Origin: Acidimicrobiia bacterium | GTDB lineage: Bacteria; Actinomycetota; Acidimicrobiia; Spongiisociales; UBA5794 | Reading direction: 5' to 3' | Assembly: GCA_003235475.1 (NCBI GenBank) | Contig: QJWC01000116.1 | Coordinates: 1 to 64,000 of the forward strand | DNA: 64,000 bases | Shown: piece after piece, positions 53,396 through 61,048 of the stretch | Layout of the letters: each line of letters starts with the position of its first letter | Numbering within the stretch: position 1 is the stretch's first letter | The notes under the pieces: generated by a model | Told to the model about the DNA's origin: nothing | Seen by the model: the letters and a program-made list of their open reading frames with translations, nothing else | Database searches by the model: none | Made by a program: the position numbers and the translations under genes

Positions 53396-54100
53396 TCAAG
53401 CCGGTCCCGGGCTGCCCTTCGCCTGGCAGGTGTCGAACCAACGGTCGAGTCCGGCGTACGCCTCGTCGAAGTCGATGCTCGGAAGCTCGAGGCCCTCGGC
53501 GACGATCTCGACGGTCGCCGTGAACGCGGCGTCGCGCGATGTCGAGCTGCCCCGACAGACATACCCGTCGCCGCGGCTGTTCCAAGAGTTACGGGAGAGT
53601 GTTCCGACACCCGTCCACGTGGCGGTGACCGTGACGGTGACAGGCACGAATTCAGCTCCAGGGCCCTCGCCTTCGTCGTGCTGGATGGACGCCTCGCCCG
53701 CTGTGACGATCTCTTCCAAGGGTGGTTCCGCTCCCTCGCCTTCGCCTTCGACCGAGACGTAGCACTCCCCGGCAAGCGTCGTCGCGACCGTGAGGCCGGT
53801 CAGTTGCCGATCCAGAGTCACGTCTGTCTCGTCGCTGGCGTAGCAGGACAGGTATCCGGTCTCGGAGTATGAGTCGAGGTAGAACGACACGCCGCTCCAT
53901 GCGTCCGAGTATTCCTGGTCCGTGAATTCCCAGCTCCCGGCCTCGAGGGCCGCGAACAGGAACCCAGATTCTGTCTCCTGTTCGAGGTACGCGTGTGCGG
54001 ACTCCGATTCCGATGAATATGCAGCCGGTGGCGCGGCTGCCGCTACTGCGGGCAACATGGACAGCGCGAACACCGAGGCGATAACGATCAGTTTCCTCAT
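53396..54100 (-). CDS. Secreted Ser/Glu-rich protein, unknown function
   Basis: 234 residues from an ATG preceded by GGGAGAG. A Sec signal peptide MRKLIVIASVFALSMLP ends near AVAAAAPP, with no lipobox. The mature protein is acidic with many Ser, Glu and Tyr (EQETESGFLFAALEAGSWEF; SYSETGYLSCYASDETDVT), has alternating beta-like patterns (PVTVTVTATWTGVGTLS) and four Cys that could form disulphides. The longer frame to 54196 is not needed. I recognise no family; a small beta-sandwich is plausible. Confidence 0.75.
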   Translation of the reverse strand: MRKLIVIASVFALSMLPAVAAAAPPAAYSSESESAHAYLEQETESGFLFAALEAGSWEFTDQEYSDAWSGVSFYLDSYSETGYLSCYASDETDVTLDRQLTGLTVATTLAGECYVSVEGEGEGAEPPLEEIVTAGEASIQHDEGEGPGAEFVPVTVTVTATWTGVGTLSRNSWNSRGDGYVCRGSSTSRDAAFTATVEIVAEGLELPSIDFDEAYAGLDRWFDTCQAKGSPGPA

Positions 54101-54399
54101 GGTTTCTCTCCCATCTCCCGCCGCGAGGGCGGGTAGGTGCATCCGCTCCATCCCCGGGGAGGACTTACCATCCAGACGCCGCAGACCAGGATGCACGCTG
54201 ACACCGGTGCGAGGTGTTGTCGCGGCCCTGCCGATGAGTCAGCACAGTGTCCCGACGGCACGCACCTTGCTGTTGCGTGGGTCGGATCCCTGTCATACGA
54301 TTTGGGCTCTCCGCACCTTCCGTTGCAGGGCGTGATTGGTGACAGGCCACGCCCTCCCAATCGTTGACCCTTCTCGCATCTCCCAGAGAGAGGTACCCG
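54101..54399. other. Intergenic region between divergent genes
   Basis: About 300 nt between the secreted-protein gene and the propeller lipoprotein gene. Apart from the promoter at 54273-54301 for the rightward gene I see no gene, repeat or RNA structure. The leftward gene has an RBS but no evident -10. Confidence 0.5.
54273..54301 (+). promoter_or_regulatory. Promoter TTGCGT-N17-TACGAT of the propeller lipoprotein gene
   Basis: -35 TTGCGT at 54273-54278, 17-bp spacer, -10 TACGAT at 54296-54301; transcript would have a leader of about 90 nt. The same -10 TACGAT is found before the sigma-factor gene at 55536. Confidence 0.55.
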
Positions 54400-55449
54400 A
54401 TGAGCCGTGCATCCCACTCCACGGAACGACCGTTGGTTCCCATCCAACGAAAGCGGCGCGCAGGACCTCTCGCGATTGTCGTCGCGCTCATACTGCAGGG
54501 CTGCGGTTCGGGCGCGGCACCAGTCCCCTCATCGACGTCCAACCCCGCCTCCGGAGCGACGTCGTCGACGGAAGTTCCTCTGTCGGAACAGACATGGATT
54601 GTCTATCAGGCGGAGTTCTCCGGCGCCGTGGACCTGGGTCTCGTCCATCCCGATGGGACCGGCGATCACCGCATTCCGGGCGGGCCAGGGAACCGCTGGC
54701 ATCCCAATTGGTCACCTGACGGAACGTACGTCGCCTATGACTGGACCCTCCAGAGCGGAGTGTCCCAGATCGCGCTCGTCGATCTCGATGGATCGGAGGA
54801 CGTGACGCTGCTGACCTGCACCGGGACGTGTCTGGGAAACGGTGGCCCTGCGTGGTCTCCCGACGGAGCACTCATTGGATTTGACGGTGCCGAGTCCGCG
54901 ACTGCCGAACACGGCGGTGACCTGTGTTACCTGGCACTCCTGAGGGTCGGGACAACCGATGTCACGCGATTCCTCGAACACCCGGGATGCACCATCCAGG
55001 ACTCGTATCTACAGTTCTCGCCAAATGGCCAGCGCGTTGTCTTTCAGCGTTCCGGGCCGGAGGGACAGGCCGTGTTCACGGCGTCGATTGACGGGAGCGA
55101 CGAGTTACAGCTGACGGACTGGAGTTTGTGGGCGCGACCCGACTGGTCGCCCGATGGTGAGTGGATCGTCTTCCAGGACCGCGAGGCGGAATTGCACCCC
55201 GGAGAGATCGTGAGCATCTTCCGGGTGCGCTCCGACGGCAGTGGGCTCGAGCAGCTCACGGCACCGGAGCAGGGTCTCATCGACCTCTATCCACGTTTCC
55301 TTCGAGATGGGAGCGCGATCGTCTTCAGCCGATGCCGTCGAGCGGGGGGCTGCCAGGTCAGGCTCATCGACCCGGACGGCAGGAACGACCGCGAACTCTT
55401 TGCCACCGAATCTGAAACCGTGCATGTCGATTGGCAGCCGACGCCGTAG
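54400..55449 (+). CDS. Beta-propeller (TolB/PD40-like) lipoprotein
   Basis: 349 residues. After a basic N-terminus, the hydrophobic segment LAIVVALILQGCGSG ends in lipobox LQGC, so it is anchored outside the membrane; a Ser/Thr-rich linker follows. PD40 repeats are recognisable by HPNWSPDGTYVAYD, GPAWSPDGALIGFD, YLQFSPNGQRVVFQ, RPDWSPDGEWIVFQ and YPRFLRDGSAIVFSR, consistent with a propeller of about six blades. It is the closest relative in this window of the propeller protein at 56000. Ligand or partner is unknown. Confidence 0.82.
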   Translation: MSRASHSTERPLVPIQRKRRAGPLAIVVALILQGCGSGAAPVPSSTSNPASGATSSTEVPLSEQTWIVYQAEFSGAVDLGLVHPDGTGDHRIPGGPGNRWHPNWSPDGTYVAYDWTLQSGVSQIALVDLDGSEDVTLLTCTGTCLGNGGPAWSPDGALIGFDGAESATAEHGGDLCYLALLRVGTTDVTRFLEHPGCTIQDSYLQFSPNGQRVVFQRSGPEGQAVFTASIDGSDELQLTDWSLWARPDWSPDGEWIVFQDREAELHPGEIVSIFRVRSDGSGLEQLTAPEQGLIDLYPRFLRDGSAIVFSRCRRAGGCQVRLIDPDGRNDRELFATESETVHVDWQPTP

Positions 55450-55488
55450 TCGGTTCTGCTCTGTTCGATTCACCCCACGGTTGTGTCT

Positions 55489-55494
55489 TACGAT
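55489..55494 (+). promoter_or_regulatory. -10 TACGAT of the sigma-factor gene
   Basis: TACGAT 41 nt upstream of the ATG at 55536; AGGAG in the leader. The -35 region is weak. It does not resemble the GGAAC/CGTC pattern of ECF-dependent promoters, so autoregulation is not evident. Confidence 0.4.
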
Positions 55495-55535
55495 CGCCCA
55501 TGTCGCCGCCTTAAGGGGTGAGGAGTTTGTGAACG

Positions 55536-56003
55536 ATGGTTGCCAAGACCGACGTCACAGTTGAATTCGAGAGCTTCGTCGCCGAGGTGGGCCCACGTCT
55601 TCGTGACTGCCTCACGGCGAGGTTCGGTCGTGAGGCAGGATCGGAGGCTGCATCGGATGCCCTGTCGTATGCATGGGAGCATTGGGATCGGGTCTCGCGA
55701 ATGGACAACCCTGCGGGGTACCTGTTCGCTGTTGCGAGGGGAAGGGTCCGTCGAGAGCGTGGCCGACGATTCGTGCGACTCGAGCAGGTCGACGAGCGGC
55801 GTACCCCGTGGGTGGAACCCGGCCTTCCGGCGGCACTGGAACGTCTCTCACCAAAGCAGAGGACGGTCGTCATGCTGGTGCACAGTTTCGGGTGGACGAT
55901 GGGTGAGGTCGCTGAGGTTCTCGGGGTTGCGAAAGGGACGATCCAGTCCCACGAGCGGAGGGCGATGTCTCGTCTTCGGAAGGAACTGGGGGTCGAACAA
56001 TGA
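55536..56003 (+). CDS. ECF-like RNA polymerase sigma factor
   Basis: 155 residues with region 2 (SDALSYAWEHWDRVSRMDNP, then AGYLFAVARGRVRRERGRR, the DNA-binding -10 part) and region 4 (ALERLSPKQRTVVMLVHSFG, then MGEVAEVLGVAKGTIQSHERRAMSRLRKELG, the -35 helix-turn-helix). The linker between is short, as in group IV (ECF) sigma factors. The stop overlaps the next gene's ATG by 4 nt, which points to a sigma/anti-sigma pair made in fixed ratio. Confidence 0.85.
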   Translation: MVAKTDVTVEFESFVAEVGPRLRDCLTARFGREAGSEAASDALSYAWEHWDRVSRMDNPAGYLFAVARGRVRRERGRRFVRLEQVDERRTPWVEPGLPAALERLSPKQRTVVMLVHSFGWTMGEVAEVLGVAKGTIQSHERRAMSRLRKELGVEQ

Positions 56004-57061
56004 CGAGAGACATTCCGAGCCAGCTCGCCGCGTATGGCGCACAGCTCAACGATGGTGCTCCGCCCGTGACCGTCGAGTACCGACAGCTCGAACCGGAGAC
56101 ACTCGTGGATGCAGAAGAGACCCTCGCGCGACAGGGGTGGCCCGGCATGCGGGTCGCGGCGGCGTTCGCGATCGTGTTGCTGATCGGGCTGACGCAGGTG
56201 ATATTCCGCACGGGCGACGCTGACGATGTGAGTTCTGCTGGTATCGGGCAGGAGCCCGATCTCGGCGTGTTTGAACCGCTTCGGGGATGGATCGTCTACC
56301 CGGTCTCCGGGTGGCATCTGGAGGCAGTGGATCCGGACGATCCGACGAGTCGGTACGTCTTGGATGTCCCGAAGGAGGCGTCGCGCGGGGTTCCGATCGG
56401 CTGGTCGGCCGACGGATCGCGTCTTGCACTCGAGGATGAGGATGGGGGGCACGAATTCGTGATCGACCGGAACGGCGAGATCAGCGCCCGCGTGACGACC
56501 GGTGGATGCTGCATGTTCGTCCACTCGAACGCGATGGCGCCCGACGGCGGCTTGAGCCCGGGATTGGTCTGGTCGCCGGACGGGTCGGCGTACGCAGTGG
56601 TCCGTGAGGCGGGCGAGGGCGTTTCGATCCTTGTCGTCGAGGCCGCCACTGGCACGGCGGGGAGGCCCGACGGTCAAGAGTTCGCTGGATTCGCTCTCAT
56701 ACGCCACGTGGCCTGGTCCCCGAACGGTAGGCACCTCGTCGTGACCGGCAGCGAGACCAGCCCGATTTCCGCTGCGGGAGAGCCCCTCGCGGACTACAAC
56801 CCAGCCGCATTGCCACTACCGGCCAACCTCTACGTCTTGGATGTTGACGGCGAGGGGCGACGAACCGAGGTCGCGTCCGGTTACTTCATGGCTGCCGCCT
56901 GGTCGCCCGACGGGAAACGTATCGCGGCGCTGGAATGGCCTGACCGGAAGCATGCCAGACGAATCGTCGTGATGGACAGCGACGGCGCGGACCTTCGGGT
57001 CCTTCCGGGCGTTACCCCGAGGGGAGACTTCACGGGAATCACGTGGCACCCCGTGCCCTAG
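56000..57061 (+). CDS. Membrane-anchored beta-propeller, putative anti-sigma factor
   Basis: 353 residues. A cytoplasmic N-terminus of about 50 residues (TRDIPSQLAAYGAQLNDGAP) is followed by one membrane helix (VAAAFAIVLLIGLTQVIF) and an extracytoplasmic PD40 beta-propeller (GWSADGSRLALED, GLVWSPDGSAYAVV, HVAWSPNGRHLVV, AAAWSPDGKRIAAL). The overlap with the sigma gene and this topology are what an anti-sigma factor with an external sensor domain would look like. The N-terminal part has no zinc-finger ZAS motif (HxxxCxxC), so the sigma-binding mode would be different. Function as anti-sigma is inference. Confidence 0.65.
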   Translation: MTRDIPSQLAAYGAQLNDGAPPVTVEYRQLEPETLVDAEETLARQGWPGMRVAAAFAIVLLIGLTQVIFRTGDADDVSSAGIGQEPDLGVFEPLRGWIVYPVSGWHLEAVDPDDPTSRYVLDVPKEASRGVPIGWSADGSRLALEDEDGGHEFVIDRNGEISARVTTGGCCMFVHSNAMAPDGGLSPGLVWSPDGSAYAVVREAGEGVSILVVEAATGTAGRPDGQEFAGFALIRHVAWSPNGRHLVVTGSETSPISAAGEPLADYNPAALPLPANLYVLDVDGEGRRTEVASGYFMAAAWSPDGKRIAALEWPDRKHARRIVVMDSDGADLRVLPGVTPRGDFTGITWHPVP

Positions 57062-57092
57062 CACCCGCGTGATCGCGTGAGGCCGGAGTCGC

Positions 57093-57461
57093 TCAGTCCG
57101 CTTCGCGGTGCTCTTCGCCCCGCGGAACGCGTCGGTCGCGTCGCTTGGCCGCGCGCTTCCTCGTCCGAAGGTTGAAGTACGTTGCGATGAGGCCGACGCC
57201 CGTGAGCAGATAGACCACCGTGAAAAGCTTTGTGAACGTGGTGGTCGGCGTGAGATCGCCGAAACCCACAGTCGTCACCGCGACCACGCTGAAGTACAGG
57301 GAGTCGACAACCGACCAGTCCTCGACCGTCGAGTAGACGATCGTTGCAACCAGGATCATCAACAACGCGGCGATCGTGATCAGCTTGTATGCATGGTGGT
57401 CGAACGCCTCAACTGACTGGCGCCTCGTCGGTTCGTGTGATTTGCTCATGGAGTGCGACAT
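57093..57461 (-). CDS. Two-helix potassium channel
   Basis: 122 residues: helix 1 (KLITIAALLMILVATIVYST), pore helix and selectivity filter VVAVTTVGFGDLTP, helix 2 (LFTVVYLLTGVGLIATYF) and a short basic tail. The GFG filter means a K+ selective pore of the KcsA/Ion_trans_2 type, without a RCK domain. The ATG overlaps the ligD stop by one base (TAATG), so it is expressed with ligD. Confidence 0.9.
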   Translation of the reverse strand: MSHSMSKSHEPTRRQSVEAFDHHAYKLITIAALLMILVATIVYSTVEDWSVVDSLYFSVVAVTTVGFGDLTPTTTFTKLFTVVYLLTGVGLIATYFNLRTRKRAAKRRDRRVPRGEEHREAD

Positions 57462-59944
57462 TACGCGACCTCGGCGGCGATCGCGGCGAGGCCGCGTCGT
57501 ATGTCCGGTACGTCGGAGAGGAGCCCATCGTGCGGATCAGATGCGAGCGACGCGAGGCGCTTGGGCATCGTGAGGATCGTGTACTTCCCGGGGTCGAGTC
57601 TCTTCGTCACTTCCGACCAGCGCAACGGAGCTGACACGGTCGCCCCCGGCACCGGACGGACGCTGTAAGGGCCGACGATGAGCTTTCCCCTTCCGTTCTG
57701 GAGGAAGTCGATATAGACCTTCCCGTCGCGCCCGGCGGGGTTGCGCACGGTGGTGGCGATGTCCCTGGTCTTGGTCTCCACGACTCGCGCGATCAGCTCG
57801 CCGAGCATCTTCTGCTGGGCATACCCAACCGAGCGCCCGAGGGGGATCAGCACGTGGAGCCCGGTCTTGCCGCTCGTCTTCGGGTATGACGGGATGTCCA
57901 TCCGGTCGCACACCTTCTTGATCTCCTTCGCCACATCCACGACGTCTGTGAAGGGGGCACCCTTCGGGTCGAGGTCGAGGATGCACCAGTCCGGCGCGTC
58001 GAGGCTGTCGAGGCGGCTCGCCCACACATGGATCGGAATCGATGCGAGGTTCGCGAGGTAACGCAGGCCCTCGACGTCGTCGATCAGGAAGTATGTGTTG
58101 CCCTTGCCGTCTTCGTCGCCGATCCACTCCGTGCGTATCCAGTCGGGTACGAACTCGGGTGCGTTCTTCTGGAAGAAGGATTTGCCGTCGATCCCGTCCG
58201 GGTAGCGGTCGAGCACGAGTGGCCGACCCGCGAGGTAGGGGAGGAGGTTGTCGGCCACCGCCGTGTAATAGCCGATCAGGTCGCCCTTCGTGTAGCCCTC
58301 TTCCGGCCAGAACACCTTGTCGACGTTGGTCGGCTCTGATGTCCGCGCATCGATGACGGCGGGCGGCGGCGGGTCGGAGGACGACGGTGCTTCGAGCACA
58401 TCATCGAGGTCCAGGTCGCCCCACGACTCGAGCACCGGCTGGCGGAGGAGGCCGTCATCCGTGATCTCCTTGAACCGCACGACCGCGCTCAGGGATGGCT
58501 CGACCCATGTGTGTTCCGATCCTGTCGGAGGCTCCCCAGCGACGCGGGGTGCGCTGACCGTTGCATTGGACAGAACCCCACCGAGTGTGGTCAGGTCGGA
58601 ATCGGAGATACCCGAGCCGACCCTCCCGGTGTACGTGAGGGTGCCGTCCGACATTCTTGCGAGGTGAAGCGCACCGACGCCATGCCGCGATCCCTTGGGC
58701 GCCGTGTAGCCGACGATGGCGAATGACGCGGTGTGCTCCGCCTTCACCTTCTGCCAGGCCGATGACCGTCCAGCGAGGTACTTCGACGACGCGTCCTTGG
58801 CCACGATGCCTTCGAGACCCATGGCCTGCACCTGGGCGAACATCGCCTCGCCCATGGTCTCGATGTGGTCTGCATATCGGAGGGGGCCGAGCTTCGGGAC
58901 GATGCGTGAGAGCAGCTCTTTGCGAGATCGGAGGGCAAGCGGCCTGACATCACGGCCCTCGAGCGAGATGAGATCGAATACGAACATCGTTGCGGGCAAC
59001 GTGGCCGCGGCCCGGGCGATGTCGTGCCGGTTGCCAAGACGTCCCCGTCGCTGGAGGAGGCCGAACTGGGGCTTTCCGTCGTCATCGAGGACAGCGATCT
59101 CCCCGTCGATGACGAGGTCGTCATATGGGAGGCGCCGGATTGCCGAGACGATCTCAGGGAAGATGGCGGTGGCATCGAGCCCGCTCCGGTACTGCAGGGC
59201 GACGTTGCGGCCGTGCTTCCGTGCGACGAGGCGATACCCGTCGTATTTGATCTCAAACAGCCACCCTGCCCTAGTGAACGGAGCGTCGGCGGTCTCGGCG
59301 AGCATCACCTCGATCTTGTCGGGCAGATCCTTGATCCTCGGGGCTTCGAGATCGTCAAGGGCGGCAATCACCCGAGCGGCGTCCTCGGCACCGTGTGCGA
59401 GGTCCTCGACCGTTCGGCCGGTCAGGATCGAGGCTTCCGACGGCGGGTCCTCGCCATCGGGGCGCACCCATCCGTCGCGGTGCTTGATGAGCAGCCAGTC
59501 CGAGTTCTTCATGTGGACGAGGGTCCATTGGCCGTTGAGCTTGTAGCCCGAGAGGGTGAAGAGCAGTTTTCCCTTGGCGATGCCCTCGTCGGGATCCTCG
59601 TCCCAGGTGAGCGCACCCCTGTCCCACACGATCATCTCGCCGCCGCCGTACTCGTCCTTCGGTATGACGCCTTCGAAGTCGGCGTAGTCGAGAGGATGGT
59701 CCTCCGTGTGGGCAGCGAAGCGCTTGACGGCGGGGTCGAACGAGACGCCCTGGGGCACCGCCCATGACATGAGCACGCCGTCGTGCTCGAGGCGAAGGTC
59801 GTAGTGGAGGCGGGTCGCCGCGTGCTTCTGGACGACGAAGATGCCCTGTCCGTACGTGGAAGCCTCGCCGAACGGCTCTGGCGTCCTGGAGCGATCGCGC
59901 TTGCGGCGATAGTCGGTGAGGCGATCGGTGGGCGGATCGGGCAT
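57461..59944 (-). CDS. ligD: Multifunctional DNA ligase D (PE-LIG-POL order)
   Basis: Non-homologous end-joining enzyme of 827 residues. The domain order is phosphoesterase (about 30-160; KHAATRLHYDLRLEHDGVL), ATP-dependent ligase (about 215-500; nucleophile Lys233 in FEIKYDGYRLV, then VIDGEIAVLD) and primase-polymerase (about 540-815; metal-binding Asp pair in WCILDLDPKG). This is the Pseudomonas order; mycobacterial LigD is POL-PE-LIG. The ATG lies 7 nt after a TAGCAT hexamer on the minus strand (leaderless). Divergent from ku. Confidence 0.97.
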   Translation of the reverse strand: MPDPPTDRLTDYRRKRDRSRTPEPFGEASTYGQGIFVVQKHAATRLHYDLRLEHDGVLMSWAVPQGVSFDPAVKRFAAHTEDHPLDYADFEGVIPKDEYGGGEMIVWDRGALTWDEDPDEGIAKGKLLFTLSGYKLNGQWTLVHMKNSDWLLIKHRDGWVRPDGEDPPSEASILTGRTVEDLAHGAEDAARVIAALDDLEAPRIKDLPDKIEVMLAETADAPFTRAGWLFEIKYDGYRLVARKHGRNVALQYRSGLDATAIFPEIVSAIRRLPYDDLVIDGEIAVLDDDGKPQFGLLQRRGRLGNRHDIARAAATLPATMFVFDLISLEGRDVRPLALRSRKELLSRIVPKLGPLRYADHIETMGEAMFAQVQAMGLEGIVAKDASSKYLAGRSSAWQKVKAEHTASFAIVGYTAPKGSRHGVGALHLARMSDGTLTYTGRVGSGISDSDLTTLGGVLSNATVSAPRVAGEPPTGSEHTWVEPSLSAVVRFKEITDDGLLRQPVLESWGDLDLDDVLEAPSSSDPPPPAVIDARTSEPTNVDKVFWPEEGYTKGDLIGYYTAVADNLLPYLAGRPLVLDRYPDGIDGKSFFQKNAPEFVPDWIRTEWIGDEDGKGNTYFLIDDVEGLRYLANLASIPIHVWASRLDSLDAPDWCILDLDPKGAPFTDVVDVAKEIKKVCDRMDIPSYPKTSGKTGLHVLIPLGRSVGYAQQKMLGELIARVVETKTRDIATTVRNPAGRDGKVYIDFLQNGRGKLIVGPYSVRPVPGATVSAPLRWSEVTKRLDPGKYTILTMPKRLASLASDPHDGLLSDVPDIRRGLAAIAAEVA

Positions 59945-59951
59945 GCGGGCG

Positions 59952-59957
59952 ATGCTA
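59952..59957 (-). promoter_or_regulatory. -10 hexamer TAGCAT of ligD
   Basis: TAGCAT on the minus strand ends 7 nt before the ligD ATG at 59944. Confidence 0.5.
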
Positions 59958-60019
59958 GGTGCCTACCCTTTCGGCTTTTCGCGATCTGTGGTACAAATGA
60001 TCCCTTCAGGAGGCACTTC

Positions 60020-60820
60020 ATGGCGCGACCAATAGCGACTGGGACCATCAGCTTCGGACTGGTTTCGATACCCATTCGAATGTTCAGCACGAGCGAGTCC
60101 GAGGCGAGGATCGCCCTCAACTCGATCCACGAGTCGTGCGGAACCCGGATCAAGCAGCAGTTCTACTGCCCCACGGACGAGCGGGTTGTTACGAGGGACG
60201 AGCTCATCAAGGGCTACCAGTTCGCAAAGGACCAGTACGTCACCTTCAAAGCGGATGAGCTGAAAGCGATGGAGCTCGCACCCACGCACTCCATCGACAT
60301 CAAGGAGTTCGTGCCCCTCGAGCAGGTGGACCCGATCTATTACGAGAAGGCGTACTACCTCGGCCCCGACACCAACGGTGCCAAGCCGTACTCGCTGCTC
60401 TCGGAGGCGATGCGCCAGACCGGCAGGGCGGCGCTCGCACGCTATGCGGCACGTGGCAAGGACTACCTCGTGCTTCTGCGGCCGTTCGAGGACGGGATCA
60501 TCATGCAGCAGCTCCGGTACCCGGACGAGATCCGGGCGTTCGATGGCGTCGAGCTGGGGGACGTCCAGATCGACGAGAAGGAGCTCGACCTCGCGAAGCA
60601 GCTCGTCGACCAGATCGCCAGCGATGAATTCCATCCGGACGAATATGAGGACGGCGTCAAGGTGCAGATGCTCGCAGCCATCGAGCAGAAGATCGCCGGC
60701 CAGGAGATGACCTTCGCGCCCAAAGAGGAACCCAAGGCTCAGGTCATCGACATCATGGAAGCGCTCAAGGCGAGCCTCGAGGAGGGCGCGAGCGACGAGA
60801 AGGCGCGCAAGCAGGCGTAG
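60020..60820 (+). CDS. ku: DNA end-binding protein Ku
   Basis: 266 residues, normal for bacterial Ku homodimers. The opening MARPIATGTISFGLVSIPIRM is typical, and the core beta-barrel (YYEKAYYLGPDTNGAKPYSLL, LARYAARGKDYLVLLRPFEDG) is intact. It binds broken ends and recruits LigD. AGGAGG 6 nt upstream sets the ATG; the longer frame from 59783 is within the divergent ligD. The C-terminal tail is Lys/Glu-rich and short. Confidence 0.97.
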   Translation: MARPIATGTISFGLVSIPIRMFSTSESEARIALNSIHESCGTRIKQQFYCPTDERVVTRDELIKGYQFAKDQYVTFKADELKAMELAPTHSIDIKEFVPLEQVDPIYYEKAYYLGPDTNGAKPYSLLSEAMRQTGRAALARYAARGKDYLVLLRPFEDGIIMQQLRYPDEIRAFDGVELGDVQIDEKELDLAKQLVDQIASDEFHPDEYEDGVKVQMLAAIEQKIAGQEMTFAPKEEPKAQVIDIMEALKASLEEGASDEKARKQA

Positions 60821-60849
60821 CGTCCTGCGCTGCAGGCGAGGGAGTGGAA

Positions 60850-61035
60850 ATGGCAACGACCAAGCAGTGGCCGACGTGGATGATCGTGGTGGCATTCCTC
60901 ATCTTGATCCCACCGATCGTGTGGGCGCTCAACCTCGTGATAGGACTTGCCACTGCAATGACCATCGGCGGCATGCTGCTCGTCGTGGCGATCGTGTGGT
61001 TGTTCGTCTGGCTGAGAGGGCGCGTCGAAGCCTGA
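60850..61035 (+). CDS. Small membrane protein (61 aa)
   Basis: Two hydrophobic segments (WMIVVAFLILIPPIVWAL and AMTIGGMLLVVAIVWLFVWL) with a basic end (RGRVEA). The ATG at 60850 follows GAGGGAG by 6 nt. It follows ku by 29 nt and may be co-transcribed. No family recognised. Confidence 0.65.
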   Translation: MATTKQWPTWMIVVAFLILIPPIVWALNLVIGLATAMTIGGMLLVVAIVWLFVWLRGRVEA

Positions 61036-61048
61036 GGCAGCGTGACCG

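Noticed and set aside
52304-57092. Genomic island inserted at tRNA-Leu(GAG)
   Set aside because: No integrase, no second copy of the tRNA 3' end and no obvious shift in composition; the content is accessory-like but boundaries cannot be shown.
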